From contig JAXCGZ010007596.1 in the NCBI GenBank assembly GCA_037179515.1, positions 90,001 through 154,000 of the forward strand: DNA of 64,000 nucleotides, given 5' to 3'. Made by a program: the position numbers and the translations under genes. Below, one piece after another: positions 12,179 through 23,592 of this stretch (position 1 is its first letter; each line of letters opens with the position of its first letter). The stretch comes from Halocaridina rubra (Eukaryota; Arthropoda; Malacostraca; Decapoda; Atyidae). The notes under the pieces are model-generated. The model saw nothing but the letters and a program-made list of their open reading frames with translations. It made no database searches and was not told the DNA's origin.

Positions 12179-13479
12179 TACCTTGCCAATTTTCGTTTCT
12201 TAACATTACTAATTTCCAACTTCTTATTCTTTTTTATTTTGAGTTTACCTCCTTTTTTTACTTTAACAAACCACTGTTCTTCCTTACACTCCTCACTTAT
12301 CGACATTCCTTCAGAAAATGTTTCTTCACCGGTTTCAGTGCTTGACGATTCGCCATCTTTATCCGTTGTTTCTTTATTTATTTCCGTTATCTCATTATCT
12401 TCAAGTATGTCTTCTTTTATAACCTTATCTAGGGCATTACACACTTCTTTGTCCTCTTCATTTACGCTTAATTGAGAAAAAGTTCCTTGATCCATATCTT
12501 TATCTGCAGTCCTATGCACTTCCACCGTTGTTACACCCGTTTCCAAGGGTACATCCTCTTTCCTCTTGTTAAGAGATTGATCATCATTTGGGAATGGTTC
12601 CTCTTGACTGCTACTAATGTGTGTCCTTTCCTCTTCATTTTCATCTGTGCATTCACTTTCATCTGTACATATTCCACTGGCTAATTGTATTTCTTGTACT
12701 AGCGGCTCCTTTGTTTTTTGTTTGTTATCTCCATCCTTTGTTTCATTGTCTGCTCTTCCCTCCTCTAAATTCCCTGTAGAGTTATCTTTATTAGCATTTA
12801 CCTCTTGAATGGTGTGTCCAGTCCTCTTATTTTCCTCTACGTCTTGTGCACTATTCTTTTTCCTTTGAATATCAGGAAAATCTGTAGTATTATATATATT
12901 TATCCTGTCATCTAATTCAAAGTAACAATCAGCGGCCATGTGATTCTCCCTGCCACATTTAAAGCAAGTTTTCTGCTGTCCATTATAGTAGAATACGATA
13001 TTATGACCGTGAATATTTAATGAGGAGGGTACACTCCTCTTCAATTCCATCCTAGCTGTTCGTATACCATTTAGAAGTCCCTCAGCCTTTCCGTATGCAA
13101 ACCGGTTTAATCTGATTCCATAAACTTTTCCATAATTCTCAAGAATTCTCTCCAAAATTGCATTATCCATATCAAATGGTGCATAGCGAATGGATATATA
13201 AGTATATTGTCTACTAAAATTAATGATTTTTACCGTTTTGCCATTACCAACATCGACATCTTTCTCATCGTACTGATCACAAAAAGCTTGAAAGATGTAC
13301 GATTTACTAAATTTTAAGACATACTTTGCCTTGCTTATCTGCTGAAATCCAACTATATCATCATGCTTAATTTTCAATACTTCAAAAATTACATTACACA
13401 CTGCGCTATAATCAGGGCTAAATGAAAAAAAGAGCCCTATGGAGTCCTGTCTCCTAATAGGCGGAGAAAAAGAACTCAT
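12178..13479 (-). CDS. LINE-B ORF1: nucleic-acid-binding protein with CCHC knuckle
   Basis: A 433-residue protein, expected to coat the element RNA. The N-terminal 150 or so residues resemble an RRM-like fold by pattern (alternating beta-type strands, e.g. KTVKIINFSRQYTYISIRYA), which is inference. A single C-X2-C-X4-H-X4-C knuckle (CFKCGRENHMAADC) occupies 172-185. The rest, from about 200, is acidic and Glu/Asp/Lys/Thr-rich, probably disordered, and ends in a basic KIKKNKK...KKRKLAR tail suited to nuclear import or RNA binding. The TAA at 12178-12180 overlaps the ORF2 start, which suggests coupled termination and reinitiation. Confidence 0.92.
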   Translation of the reverse strand: MSSFSPPIRRQDSIGLFFSFSPDYSAVCNVIFEVLKIKHDDIVGFQQISKAKYVLKFSKSYIFQAFCDQYDEKDVDVGNGKTVKIINFSRQYTYISIRYAPFDMDNAILERILENYGKVYGIRLNRFAYGKAEGLLNGIRTARMELKRSVPSSLNIHGHNIVFYYNGQQKTCFKCGRENHMAADCYFELDDRINIYNTTDFPDIQRKKNSAQDVEENKRTGHTIQEVNANKDNSTGNLEEGRADNETKDGDNKQKTKEPLVQEIQLASGICTDESECTDENEEERTHISSSQEEPFPNDDQSLNKRKEDVPLETGVTTVEVHRTADKDMDQGTFSQLSVNEEDKEVCNALDKVIKEDILEDNEITEINKETTDKDGESSSTETGEETFSEGMSISEECKEEQWFVKVKKGGKLKIKKNKKLEISNVKKRKLAR

Positions 13480-13750
13480 CTTACATCAGGCTGTTTATGA
13501 CGCAAGAATAGTCCTCGGGCATGTTCTCTTTTCGCCCATACCCCAAGGGTACCTCCCACAAAAGATTATGCTTATAAATCTAAGACTGTGCACTATATAC
13601 AAACACTTATAAGCACAAATCAATCACTGTCACATTAAGCCTAATGTCTCAAAAAATAAAGTTCCAAAACGTTCTATTTCACTGAAATAACGAAGAAATA
13701 TACAGCGCTTTCAAACCGGTGTTTACAACTCCGCTTCTCCAACTCCAACC
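13480..13750 (-). promoter_or_regulatory. LINE-B 5' UTR / presumed internal promoter region
   Basis: The 271 bp between the 5' target-site duplication and the ORF1 ATG belong to the element. Non-LTR elements generally carry an internal promoter here. No defined motif could be recognised. Confidence 0.5.
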
Positions 13751-13764
13751 ACTATTGTATAACT

Positions 13765-14122
13765 GATGTCAAGATCGGAAGGCAGTCCGCACAGGTTATT
13801 CAATCTCCAATTGTAAAAACTGAGCCTTTACGAAAGTATAAGACCCTTGTATAACTACGTAAACTTATCCAACCTAAACTCATCCAACTACTTTGTGAAG
13901 AAACTGTAAACTTGAACCTTCAGTCGAATGTTGTACAATTAGAGAATGCCACGTGGTGTGTTGTCTTGCTCTCAAATCCACCTCCCTTGGTGACATTTCC
14001 TTTCGTATAACTTATTGCTATGTCTGGTGTGTCTATAGTCGATACTATGATCACTGTTATTATTTTGTTTTATTAGTTTTGGTATTTCCTTTGTGTACGT
14101 CAAAGCTTTTTTTAATTCATGA

Positions 14123-14125
<3 letters not shown>
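13765..14125. other. Non-coding spacer between LINE-B and a microsatellite
   Basis: No repeat family, RNA gene or supported ORF is visible. Confidence 0.3.

Positions 14126-14188
<63 letters not shown>
14126..14188. repeat. (AC)n microsatellite, 5' flank of LINE-A copy 6
   Basis: About 63 bp of AC dinucleotides that pass directly into truncated LINE-A sequence. Confidence 0.95.
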
Positions 14189-14520
<332 letters not shown>

Positions 14521-14529
14521 TCAAATGAT

Positions 14530-14668
14530 TAACGGTATGCTATTGGTTATTTCGCTAGTCTCAGGAAGTAACAACCCGTAATAGATCCCACAGCAGAGCG
14601 TCAGGAAGGGCATCCAGCCTTCATTCCCCAGCTCCAACTCGTCTGTCTACGTCCATTCAACAACAAAC
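14530..14668 (+). mobile_element. SINE-2 copy, diverged
   Basis: It retains GGGCATCCAGCCTTCATTCC, CCCAGCTCCAACTCGTCTGT and the tail with CAACAAACAACAA. The head is poorly preserved. Confidence 0.6.
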
Positions 14669-14894
14669 AACAAAAGTGAAGCAAGAAGAGGAATCTCTTC
14701 GTTCTCTCAGATACTGAACTAATTCTCCTGACCTTGAATTTCTCACGCCGAAAATTCTCTGGTGGTGATTATATCAGAGGGTTCATTGGCCCAGCTTTAG
14801 ATAATGGGCAGTTACAGAACATTAACACTAATACATATTTTCAGGCTTATTAAGATGGGATTATGGTGGCTGTTTTATCGCATCAAGTACAGAT

Positions 14895-15074
14895 AATGAC
14901 TCCCAGGACATAGATGTACCTTAATTTGTTAGGTTAGGTTAAGTTAGGTTTGGTTAGGTATGTCAAGTTAGGTTAGGTTAGGTTAGGCATTACCCTAACT
15001 AATCTAACTTGACTTAACCTAACCTATCCAAACCTAACTTACTTTACGGTGTTATTTGATGTGCTGGGAGTTGT
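14895..15074. mobile_element. Foldback element with TTAGG-like arms
   Basis: ACTCCCAGGACAT near 14900 is mirrored by the complement ACTCCCAGCACAT near 15070. Inside lie TTAGGTTAGG-type runs (14929-14994) facing CCTAA-type runs (14993-15050). The outer mirrored ends favour a palindromic MITE-like element over a telomere fusion, though the inner motif equals the arthropod telomere unit. Confidence 0.6.
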
Positions 15075-15167
15075 AATCTAAAACCGATTCGCTTTTTGCA
15101 TATCAATTCATGGATTAGAAATCGCACTCATATAAAGGATTTATGAATTTAATTTTTTATGGAAAGG

Positions 15168-15346
15168 GACCGAGGTAGCGCAGTGCTTAAAGTGCTCGAC
15201 TCGGTAGGAATCACACCCATCTCCGATCCCACCGCGGGGCGTTAGAATGGACATCCAGCCTTAACACCCCAGCTCCAATCTGTCTGTTTTCACTCTGTTC
15301 AATTTAAAGTGACATATTAAAAGGTGAACAACAACATTGTCTCATA
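15168..15346 (+). mobile_element. SINE-2 copy with preserved tRNA-like head
   Basis: The head GGACCGAGGTAGCGCAGTGC carries an A-box-like sequence and is followed by a degenerate B-box (CCGATCCCACCG). The body contains GGACATCCAGCCTTAACACC and CTCCAATCTGTCTGTTTTCA. It is the best copy for defining the family's 5' end. Confidence 0.7.
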
Positions 15347-15353
15347 TCTAGTA

Positions 15354-15556
15354 TGATTGATTGATTCGGTTTTACGTCTCGAACTCCCTTTTCTACTAAG
15401 GGCTAGGACAGATGCCTTCTTGCGAAGGACTTGATTTGGCATGTGTAATCGTTACCCTGAGTGTATGCCCTTACTAACCTCAGTCCGTGACGGAGCGCGA
15501 ACCCTCGGCCTGCCGACACAGAGTCGCGGACGCTACAATTTAGCCACGGAGACTAC
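15354..15556 (-). mobile_element. SINE-1 copy with (GATT)n end
   Basis: The plus strand reads GATTGATTGATTCGGTTTTACG, the complement of the family tail, through to the complement of the tRNA-like head near 15550. The B-box region reads GGGTTCGCGCTCC on the minus strand. A long ORF across it is a by-product of the SINE. Confidence 0.82.
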
Positions 15557-15599
15557 AAGTCTCAGATCTAGTATGCAGTCATGCAAATATCTACATGCA

Positions 15600-15742
15600 T
15601 TGGGGCATATTACAAACCCGGCTTTGATCCCACTGCTGGACATTAAGTATGGCATCCAGCCTTAAACACCCTCAGCTCCAACCCGTCTGTGTCCACCCCA
15701 TTTGAATGGGTATTACTAATGACACTTAAAACGTGCATTATT
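15600..15742 (+). mobile_element. SINE-2 copy, 5'-degraded
   Basis: It contains GGCATCCAGCCTTAAACACC, CAGCTCCAACCCGTCTGTGT and a tail like GACACTTAAAACGTGC. The tRNA-like part is recognisable only around GGCTTTGATCCCACTGC. Confidence 0.65.
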
Positions 15743-15888
15743 TGACAATGATATTTTCATTACAATTATGCCAGAGAATATGAGTATATACTACGTTATC
15801 TATTTTTGTCTTATCCAAAAACAGCAAGAAACAGATTGTACATGCATGTATTACATTCATATGTGAATGCGTATGTATATGTATGTGT

Positions 15889-16080
15889 TCTTCTTCGTCT
15901 ACATCTTTTCCCACTTTTATGTGGGGTCGATGTTTCTAGCCAGTTATCTGTACTGGCCATATTTTGGTTTTGGCAAAATTTTTAAGGCCGGATGCCCTTC
16001 CTGCCGCCAACCCTACCCATCTACCCGGGCTTGGGACCGGCACCAAGTTGAGGCTGGCTTGCCCCCCTCAGTGGCTGGGT
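15889..16080 (-). mobile_element. SINE-3 copy with 15-bp target-site duplication
   Basis: On the minus strand it starts AACCCAGCCACTGAGG and ends in a (GAA)n tail (TTCTTCTTC on the plus strand at 15889). TGTATATGTATGTGT occurs at both 15874-15888 and 16081-16095, although this lies in a TATG-rich context. It is about 95% identical by eye to the copy at 41150-41349. Confidence 0.82.
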
Positions 16081-16304
16081 TGTATATGTATGTGTATGTA
16101 TGAATAAGAAACTATTGGCAGACATTGTGCAGAGCGCCCACATACTGCCTACAAAGCTGATGGTTGCATCACAAATGAACCCTGAAATTATATAAGCAGA
16201 GACGGAGTTCTAACAACGCTTGATGCAGGAAGCAACGAACTAACAACGACAAATCACTTCCCGGAGAATTAAGTTCTTAAATGGGATTTGTTTGTCGTTC
16301 ATTG

Positions 16305-16465
16305 TGTTACAATTACTCCCCATGCGAATGGGAGTGGGCACAGACATGATGAAGCTGGGGTATTAAGGCTGGATGCCCTTTATAACTCCTCGCGATGAGA
16401 CCAAACACGGCTTTGTCAACTTCTGTGTCGAACACTCTAACCACCGAACTATCTCGGATTCTCTA
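16305..16465 (-). mobile_element. SINE-2 copy
   Basis: The minus-strand family order is recognisable from the complement of CGAATGGGAGTGGGCACAGAC through GGATGCCCTTTATAACTCCT to a degraded head near 16455. Confidence 0.65.
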
Positions 16466-16987
16466 GTTGTATACTTATGATGTATATTGATAAGAGAGGT
16501 CATAATTGTAAATTAATTTCTCGTCCTTTTTTTATTTTCGATAGTCGCCTCGTTACGTCTGTGATAAATTTATTAATATACTCAATGGAATTTAATTATA
16601 TTTAAACACATAGTCAAACTAAAGGCCACATATTAGTTTATTTATACTCTCACCTGGGATATCCATTTCAAGTCCTAGTTTATTGATTCTAGTATAGTCA
16701 AACAGCTCACAAAAGTGTTAATTTATAATTCTTTTACCGATTAAACACCTAAATATTACATCAACTCCTTATTCAGGGATTGGTTCACTTCAGCGAAATA
16801 ATTAAATAATAATTATTTAATTAAATGCTATTGTAGGTCATTGTAGTATTGTTCTAATCCTACAATATCCGATAGAGGATGCGGAGATGAATATGACTGT
16901 CTGAGAGGATGAAATTTTTGTTTATTGTCTCACAACAGCAGCTATTACTGAAGCCCCGAACCCCTTTCTCTGTCTTACTGATATTAA
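16466..16987. other. Unassigned AT-rich spacer
   Basis: About 520 bp with no supported coding or repeat feature. Confidence 0.3.
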
Positions 16988-17119
16988 GGCCCGATTTCTT
17001 AAACAGTGTAAATCTAGGATACCATATTGTTAGCTAGACACACACAAATGAATTTCCTGAACGAATCTGACGCGGTTCTGTGTATGGCTACGATCTAGTA
17101 CTGTTTAAGAAATCGGGCC
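16988..17119. mobile_element. Internally deleted copy of the GGCCCGATTTC MITE
   Basis: It begins GGCCCGATTTCTTAAACAGT and ends with the exact complement of that 20-mer apart from one position. The left 95 bp match the left arm of the 7288-7727 copy, but most of the right arm is missing. Confidence 0.85.
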
Positions 17120-17495
17120 CAAGTCTGGTGGAGAACTAACTTCTCGTGCTCATTCCCACAAATAACAGATGCCAAATGTACAAAGGGCATCCCTAAATAT
17201 TCCGAGTCCAGTCATGACCAACTTATTTAGACAAGGTATCAGTGATTGGCCCAGCCGTCTCTGAAATGAACACTCACAAACATCACTTGGGTGCATGCTT
17301 TTTTTACGATGGTCCGTTCGTCGGTTTTCGGGTATTTAGCGTATCGATTTTGATACCTGAAATCTGAACCAAGCCTGGGAACTTTAAGTACCACGAGGTC
17401 AAATGCAACCACGTGGTCCCCTACATTAGCAGAGATGGAACAATGATCAATATGCGATATCATTACGAAAACGATCCATCAAACCACATATAAAA
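17120..17495. other. Unassigned non-coding spacer
   Basis: No repeat family or splice-supported exon is seen; the ORF at 17463-17239 (minus) has no recognisable domain. Confidence 0.3.
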
Positions 17496-17676
17496 CAAAG
17501 CGTGTTTTACGTCACGGACTCCTTTTTCAACCTTCTTACGAAGGGCTTGTGTTGGCAGATGTAATCGTTACCCTGATTGCATTCCCTTGCTAACCTCAGA
17601 CCGTGGCGGGCGCGAATCCTCGACCTGACGCCTCAAAGTCGCGAACGCTATACCGCTTGAGCCACGGGGACTGCAG
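17496..17676 (-). mobile_element. SINE-1 copy with small internal deletion
   Basis: It has the complement of TTTTACGTCACGGACTCC at the tail end and a tRNA-like head near 17670. The ACCAAGGGCTAGGACGG segment of the consensus is missing. Confidence 0.8.
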
Positions 17677-17699
17677 CCTTCAGTCCACATATTTGATTC

Positions 17700-17813
<114 letters not shown>

Positions 17814-18049
17814 TCTCTCTTCACAAGCGTAGTAATATAAAAGAAATATACCTATAGTGAATAATGGTCAATTGGTATCAAAAGGTATTAAAATTAGTTT
17901 TTTAATATGAAATGTTTTGGGCACGCAACCTCTGATGTAAGATTTCTAGGAAAAAAAACACGCGAAAATGACAAAATATTTTAATAATAAATACAAGAAT
18001 ACACACCCTTTTAACAGTTTGTTTATATTAAGAAAACACTTGGCCAGCT

Positions 18050-18291
18050 CATTCCACTCTAAACGTGAGTATTATCGTTTTCATCAAGTCCCCACTTCAA
18101 GCGAGTATTCTCAGTTTTCATCAAGTCTTTCAGGTTGTTTATTTTAAGCAAGCACTTTAGCAAGCTCACTCCACACTTAAAGTGAGTGTTCTCGATTTTC
18201 ATCGTCTGCCACGCTATTTATATTAAGATAGCATTTTAGCAAACTCACTCCACGCTAAACGCGAGTATTCTCACGCTAAACGCGAGTATTC
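18050..18291. repeat. Diverged minisatellite over the stop codon and 3' UTR of the SLC16-like gene
   Basis: Three to four irregular copies, spaced by about 60-110 bp, share a core like GCTCACTCCACxCTAAACGCG followed by AGTATTCTC and a TTTTCATCAAGTC element. The right end carries an exact 21-bp tandem duplication (18251-18271 and 18272-18292) that spans the stop codon. On the transcribed strand, two in-frame TAG codons therefore lie 21 bases apart. Confidence 0.7.
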
Positions 18292-21200
18292 TCATTCTGT
18301 ATCAAGTCCTTACTGCGTTTTTGGTTATCCTTTTCTGCGTCTATTCGGAGAGCGGCAGGCATAAACAACCAAAGACAGAAACTGCCCGCCAGCATGGCTG
18401 CCAAAATCCACATACTGAATGAATAACTATTGGTTAGATCACGAACAACACCTGAAAAAGAAAACATTTATACAGTGTATTGAGCTTGCATTACAAGTGT
18501 TTATATTTTGTCTTGTTTCTTATTATTTTTAAGTCTACAAATGTACTTTTAATCGTTGCTTTACACGTCATTCTGTCTGTGTGTTATCCCACTAGGTCTG
18601 TGCGTATACCCTACATCTTTTGACAAATTGTTCGTGAACCAGGATTGTCATAAACTAATGGACACATATAACGCTGCGGTGGCAAAGCAGCTGTGGCTAT
18701 CGGACCTCACGACAGAAGATCCTTGCCTATAAACACTGTGGATGACCCAAACAGAGTGATGATGGGGAACTGTAGCAACCCTTTGTCCCCAAGGAGCTAA
18801 AAGGAGTGATTGAGATATGCTTGGCATATGGTAAATATTTGTGTTTTGACTTGACCACCTCCTTTGTAAGCAAGATTGTGGTCATTTTATATGTATGTAC
18901 AGTATTTTGTTCTTTGATTCATTTATGGCAAAAAAATAAAAATAAAAATAAAAACTCATTTGCATTGATGGAGACGATTGATATCTCTTGGCAGGAGAAA
19001 CAGAAAGAATTGATGATGAGCATAATTTGGTTATAATTAAACCATTCCTGAACAAATTTACCCATAAACAATTCTAACTTTTTGAGAGTCACGTCCTATG
19101 TTCCTTTTGATGTAAAGGAAATTATATTCATCAGTACCGACTGCTTTGAATGCAATCCTTTCTGGAACCCTGAGGATCAGATCACTGTCTCAATTCTTGA
19201 AGCTATCTGTAAATGGATGGCCAAACCAAAGAATTCACATTCACCACAAGCTTAAACACACCTCAGTCACTCCTCTTAGCACCTTGAGAATAAAGGGTTG
19301 CCACAACATTATCCTGCTGGGTCATTGACAGGGTGGTTGGGCCAGTATCTTCTGCCATAAGGCCCAATAGCCATAGCTGCTTTATCCCCGCCGCTTCATC
19401 ACATGGCAATACCTATAACCTCTCGTCACAGTTACTTGTGCTATCAGGTGCAATAAATCCCTTTGAGCCTCGTCTACTCCCTGAACAGCGGGTGAACAGT
19501 CAACAAATTATTGCACTGATAGTTATTAACAAGCCCTGGGTAGTTTGTCTCAAAAAATTAAGATATAAATTGTTCTATCATAAGTTTATAATTATGACAA
19601 TCAACTGTATTTAAAATGGTTAGGAGTCTAACAGAGTGCATGCACTAGGCATGACAGCATATTGAAATATTGACAAAAAAATCTTTGGCATTAATTATCT
19701 AAGATGATGATGCATTAAATATAAAAGAAAGAAAACTGTGAAGTTCAAATTAACAGAAAAAAATATGATGAATATTAAAGTGTGTTGCTTGCCGTTTCAT
19801 GTGTCACTATCATTCCACATTCGAATGGGAGTGTACACAAACTTTGTGCAGATTGGGAATTAAAACATTTGTAAATAGGGCAAAATGAAATTATATTTTC
19901 TTACCTACTAAAGGTCCCAGTGTGACACAACTGATAGCTACAGTCAGCGAAGCAACCCCAAGCGTTGGTGGCAGGTTTGCTATGCCCATGTATTTAATCA
20001 TAACCAAAGAGTTCAAAGCCATATTGGCACCTATTCCGCATCCCATCACGATCATGACTATCATCATCAACGTAAAATTCGTCAGGAAGGGAAAGACTGA
20101 AAGAAAAGTGAAACGCTCATGAGGTTTGATAACTCTTGGCCTGAAACACACGCGTTATTGGTTGTTTTGAATCTTATATGCAAATAGCATGATCAACAAA
20201 GTAAAAAAAAATCTTTAAAAAAGTCTTTATATTATGTTCTCTTAATATTTTCATCCTGGAATCTGTAGCCATCTTATATTGTATAACTTTTTGCACCTAC
20301 CAAACATGGAGACAGCAGCCAAAAAATAGCCAATCATCAAAAATAGGCGTAGGTCAAATTTGGGCAAATCACTAAGAGCTGATAGAACAAGACGAGTGAC
20401 CATGTTACTCATTCCAAATACTGATATGCACCACGATGCCTCTTGAAGTGAGAAATCTGCAGCCTGCATTGCAAAGGGAATCTGCATTAGATAGTTCATG
20501 TATCCGATAATGCAGAGAGCGAGCGCTCCACAGCATATACGAACTCGTAGCATTCTTACGATTTTTATATCAGAAATTGTCGATCTAGCTACACGAATTA
20601 TAATGTCTATTAATACCACTGCACTCTTGCAAGATCTCTTCCCTTTGGCATCTTTCGTTAGCTCAGTGCTACCATGAGCATCATTAGAGGAATGATTATT
20701 TGCAATACTGTCATTTGTTTTGTGGTGAAGATGCAGATTTTCATTGCAAGTCTCATCATCTTTCTCAATACAGGAGGAGGCTAATATTTCTGGTTCTCTC
20801 CTGGCAACAGTTTTTCTTTTCATATGCCACTCAACGGGCTGAAAGAAAGAAACGCCAATAAGTCCATGTAAGAGAACTGCTCCGAAAATGAGAGCAGCTC
20901 CTTTGAAGCCGTACACATCTAGTAGATAGCGGGCGAGTGGAGCACTTGTTATCTGTCCAAAAGAGATGCCAGACATAAGTATGCTGTTGGATAAACCTCT
21001 CTTTTTATCGAAGTATTGAGGTACTATGATGACGCTCATTGTTATTGCCAGTCCATTACCAATTCCTGAGAATGAATGCAGTAAAAATGTAATGTAAAGT
21101 GCAGATTTAAACTGATCCATTGAACTCAAAAGTACAAAGCATGAATTGAAAATAGTCGTGTAAAATATGCCGTATAGTTGTTGATGAGCTTTTTACCATA

Positions 21201-22275
21201 TGGGGAAGCAGTCATACTTCTCTGATATGAAAAACTTTTGGATAATTGCGTATATGATGATAAAATTTATTGTAAGAGATATGTTTGTAATTTCTTTAGT
21301 TTGGCTTGAAAAATATATTTTCTTAGCTATAACTTGATGCACCTTGCAAACATCATAGGCTGGAGATATGTATATTTCTCCTGTCTTGAATATTGTAAAG
21401 AAATGTCATATTTTGCAAAGAAAACATACATACAAACTAACCCTGTGAGCAACTGCACAACTTACCACTGATAAATGAAAATGAGAAAAACAGGAACGCA
21501 GGTGATGGAATGAAAGCTGACACCGTGACGGCAGATGCAGTTAAAATTATCCCAAAAGCACCCACTTTCCTCCATCCAAATTCAAGAGTCAGGGGATGAA
21601 CAGCCGGTCCCATCAGATGCCAGAACATCATCTGAATGTTGAAAATCCAGGAAGTGGTAGTGGAGGAGACGTCGTTTTCTAACAGGAATCCCGAGAAGAG
21701 AATACCAAAGCAAGGTCCTACACTTGGGAGCAACATCTGACAAGAAAAAGTAAGCGAAGAGGCATCGGTGCCATATGTGAATGATTGTGAGAATATTTTA
21801 TTACATTGAATACGAGTAATTAATTTAGTTTTTTCTTTATCAGTCTCACTTGTATGTTATTAATAATGGTTAATTGTTCCTGATTTACATAAGAAATATT
21901 ACATTAACTCACCGTGATAATGAATGCTCCAATAGCCACAAGCCATCCCCAGCCACCATCTGGAGGAACTAAAACAGTTTCTTCTTCTTTTTTCCCCTCC
22001 TTAACACTACTTTCATTTGATGGTGAATTTATATTTTCTGTGGTATTTACGTTTAGAAGAGGTTGTATAATTTGCAGATGAACATTTTCTTCTGGGTCTA
22101 GGGTGTCTGTACAGCTTTTTTTTGCACTGAGGTTTAGCTCTTTTTCAAAAGTGTTCATTTGTTTTTCACATTTATCACATTCAACTGACTCCCTTTTCGT
22201 AACGTCTTTCCTTTCTCCTTTACTGATCCTTGGACTTGAATTTTGTTGTCGATGGTGATCATCTTCTGACTCCAT
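18276..22275 (-). CDS. Monocarboxylate transporter-like (SLC16 family) gene, five coding exons, 588 aa
   Basis: Exons 22275-21913, 21736-21466, 21065-20301, 20096-19905 and 18451-18276 join with consistent phases (0,1,1,1) and GT/AG borders: donors GTGAGT, GTAAGT, GTAGGT, GTAAGA; acceptors with clear pyrimidine tracts. The sum is 1,767 nt. The start is the first in-frame ATG after an upstream TAA. The product should be a 12-span plasma-membrane carrier. The first span holds PPDGGWGWLVAIGAF (104-118). The second signature, QYFDKKRGLSNSILMSG, follows span 4. A long charged loop lies between spans 6 and 7 in exon 3. In span 8 (SNMVTRLVLSALSD) Arg436 is kept, but the Asp that pairs with it in classical proton-lactate carriers is Asn432. 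Substrate is therefore unknown; an orphan SLC16-type role is likelier than lactate transport. N- and C-termini are hydrophilic. Confidence 0.88.
18452..19904 (-). other. Intron 4 of the SLC16-like gene
   Basis: About 1.45 kb between exon 4 and exon 5, with donor GTAAGA and an acceptor preceded by TTTTCTTTTTCAG. It contains an (AAAAT)n-like run near 18932 and a partial SINE-2. The ORFs within it (18806-19614) have no recognisable domains. Confidence 0.75.
19795..19875 (-). mobile_element. Partial SINE-2 in intron 4
   Basis: It retains CATTCGAATGGGAGTGTACA and TTGTGCAGATTGGGAATTAA in the minus-orientation order of the family. Confidence 0.55.
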
Positions 22276-23494
22276 TTTTTCAGTTTTACTTATTTCACTT
22301 GCATTTGCAGTGACATTTACAGTTAAATCACCATTCTTGGTCCAGTGTTACCCTTTTGTGACATGCATTATGCTGAAGTGATGATTTCCATTGATAAGCT
22401 TATCACTACTGATACTAACACGTCCATTCTCACCACCTGCTTATTCTTCATTTTCATGAGAAGATTGCATGTTGAACATATTAGATATTATGTCAAATTG
22501 TTACATATTGTTTCCCATACAGATGTAAAATCATCTATCCATAGCCACCTAAACCCTTTGTGATATTAAAGTCTCTCATTCTTATAGCTGATTACAGGTC
22601 ATTAACTGATTATCTTAGTTATCTGCCTTATACAAGATAAACTTCCTAGCATCTTTGGCATGTCCTTGGAAGAGGTTATGAAGATATATTATTAGTCTCG
22701 TATTATCTCAGAAGAGTAATTCTACTTACACATTCATCTTGCGCTGCTGATATGCCTACACTAAAAAAGTTCGATGTCATTATGAATATTAATATTTACA
22801 ATACCCTTTTACTTAGTAAACTATAAAGTATTATTAAACTCACGTGAATGGAAATTACCTAATTTAAGTTAACATACGGCTATAACCAAACAGGGAATGA
22901 TGTAATAGTAATAGGTATCTCTTGAGAAAATGTGGTGGTAAGTATCTTATTCAGTCAATTTTGACAGCTGTTGGGTTGTCGTTGGCTGGACACTTTTTTT
23001 TTCAAACTGGCTTGGGATAAAATTGTATTGCGTATATCTGGTTAAAGGTTATCTCCTCTTCCCCTTGAATCACTATGAACTAAAGCTAAAAACCTCTTAT
23101 CTAAAAACCTCTTTAGATAAGCTTAAGTCGCAGTTTCCAGCAGTAATTGACTTCCTGAAGCCCTTCAGTCGTGCAATATTTGCAATAGAGTAAGGTAATT
23201 TAAATGATTATGGATTTTAGATATTTTTTTTGTTCATACCTTACAGTAAAAACTAACTTTCCTTGGTTAGAGAGCCTCGTGCCTTTCGCAAAGTTAGTCT
23301 TGTACAAGGACGTTTGCTCTTGTATATATTTTTTTGCATAGGCAGCAAGTTAGGGCAATCATTTAGCATTTTCTGGTCAGTTTAAGGGAGTTAACTTTTG
23401 TTTCTACAACTTTGCATAATGGACACGCTAAAATCAGCTCTGCTACACTTGGTATTAGAGGAGATAAAAGGAAATGAAAATTTGGTCTAATATT
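22276..23494. other. 5' flank of the SLC16-like gene, no feature seen
   Basis: The in-frame 5' region stays open for about 70 bp and then meets a TAA near 22350. Beyond this I see no TATA box, CpG cluster or conserved motif that could be defended. Any non-coding first exon cannot be located by eye. Confidence 0.35.
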
Positions 23495-23592
23495 ATCAAG
23501 CATTAATCCCCCAGCTCCATCATGTCTGTGCCTACCCCCACTTTAATGGGGATTAATTGTGACACAAAAAATGGTGCAATACATATATAACT
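23495..23592 (+). mobile_element. Partial SINE-2
   Basis: CAAGCATTAATCCCCCAGCTCC and a TGTCTGTGCCTACCCCCA segment with the GACACAAAAAATGG tail identify the 3' half of the family. Confidence 0.6.

Larger units (their letters stand above)
8711..13750 (-). mobile_element. LINE-B: full-length, apparently intact Tx1/L1-like non-LTR retrotransposon
   Basis: The element is about 5.04 kb, read on the minus strand: a 5' UTR of about 270 bp, ORF1 (433 codons), ORF2 (1,134 codons), a 3' UTR of about 45 bp and a poly(A) tail (T-rich, 8710-8736). It is bounded by a perfect 14-bp target-site duplication. The ORFs meet as TAATG, the stop of ORF1 overlapping the ATG of ORF2. No internal stop or frameshift is visible in either ORF, so the copy is young. 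The ORF2 motif set (GWRPISLLNVDYKIIAKFLA, RQGCPLSMMLY, FADD) points to the L1 supergroup and most likely the Tx1 clade. Confidence 0.93.
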
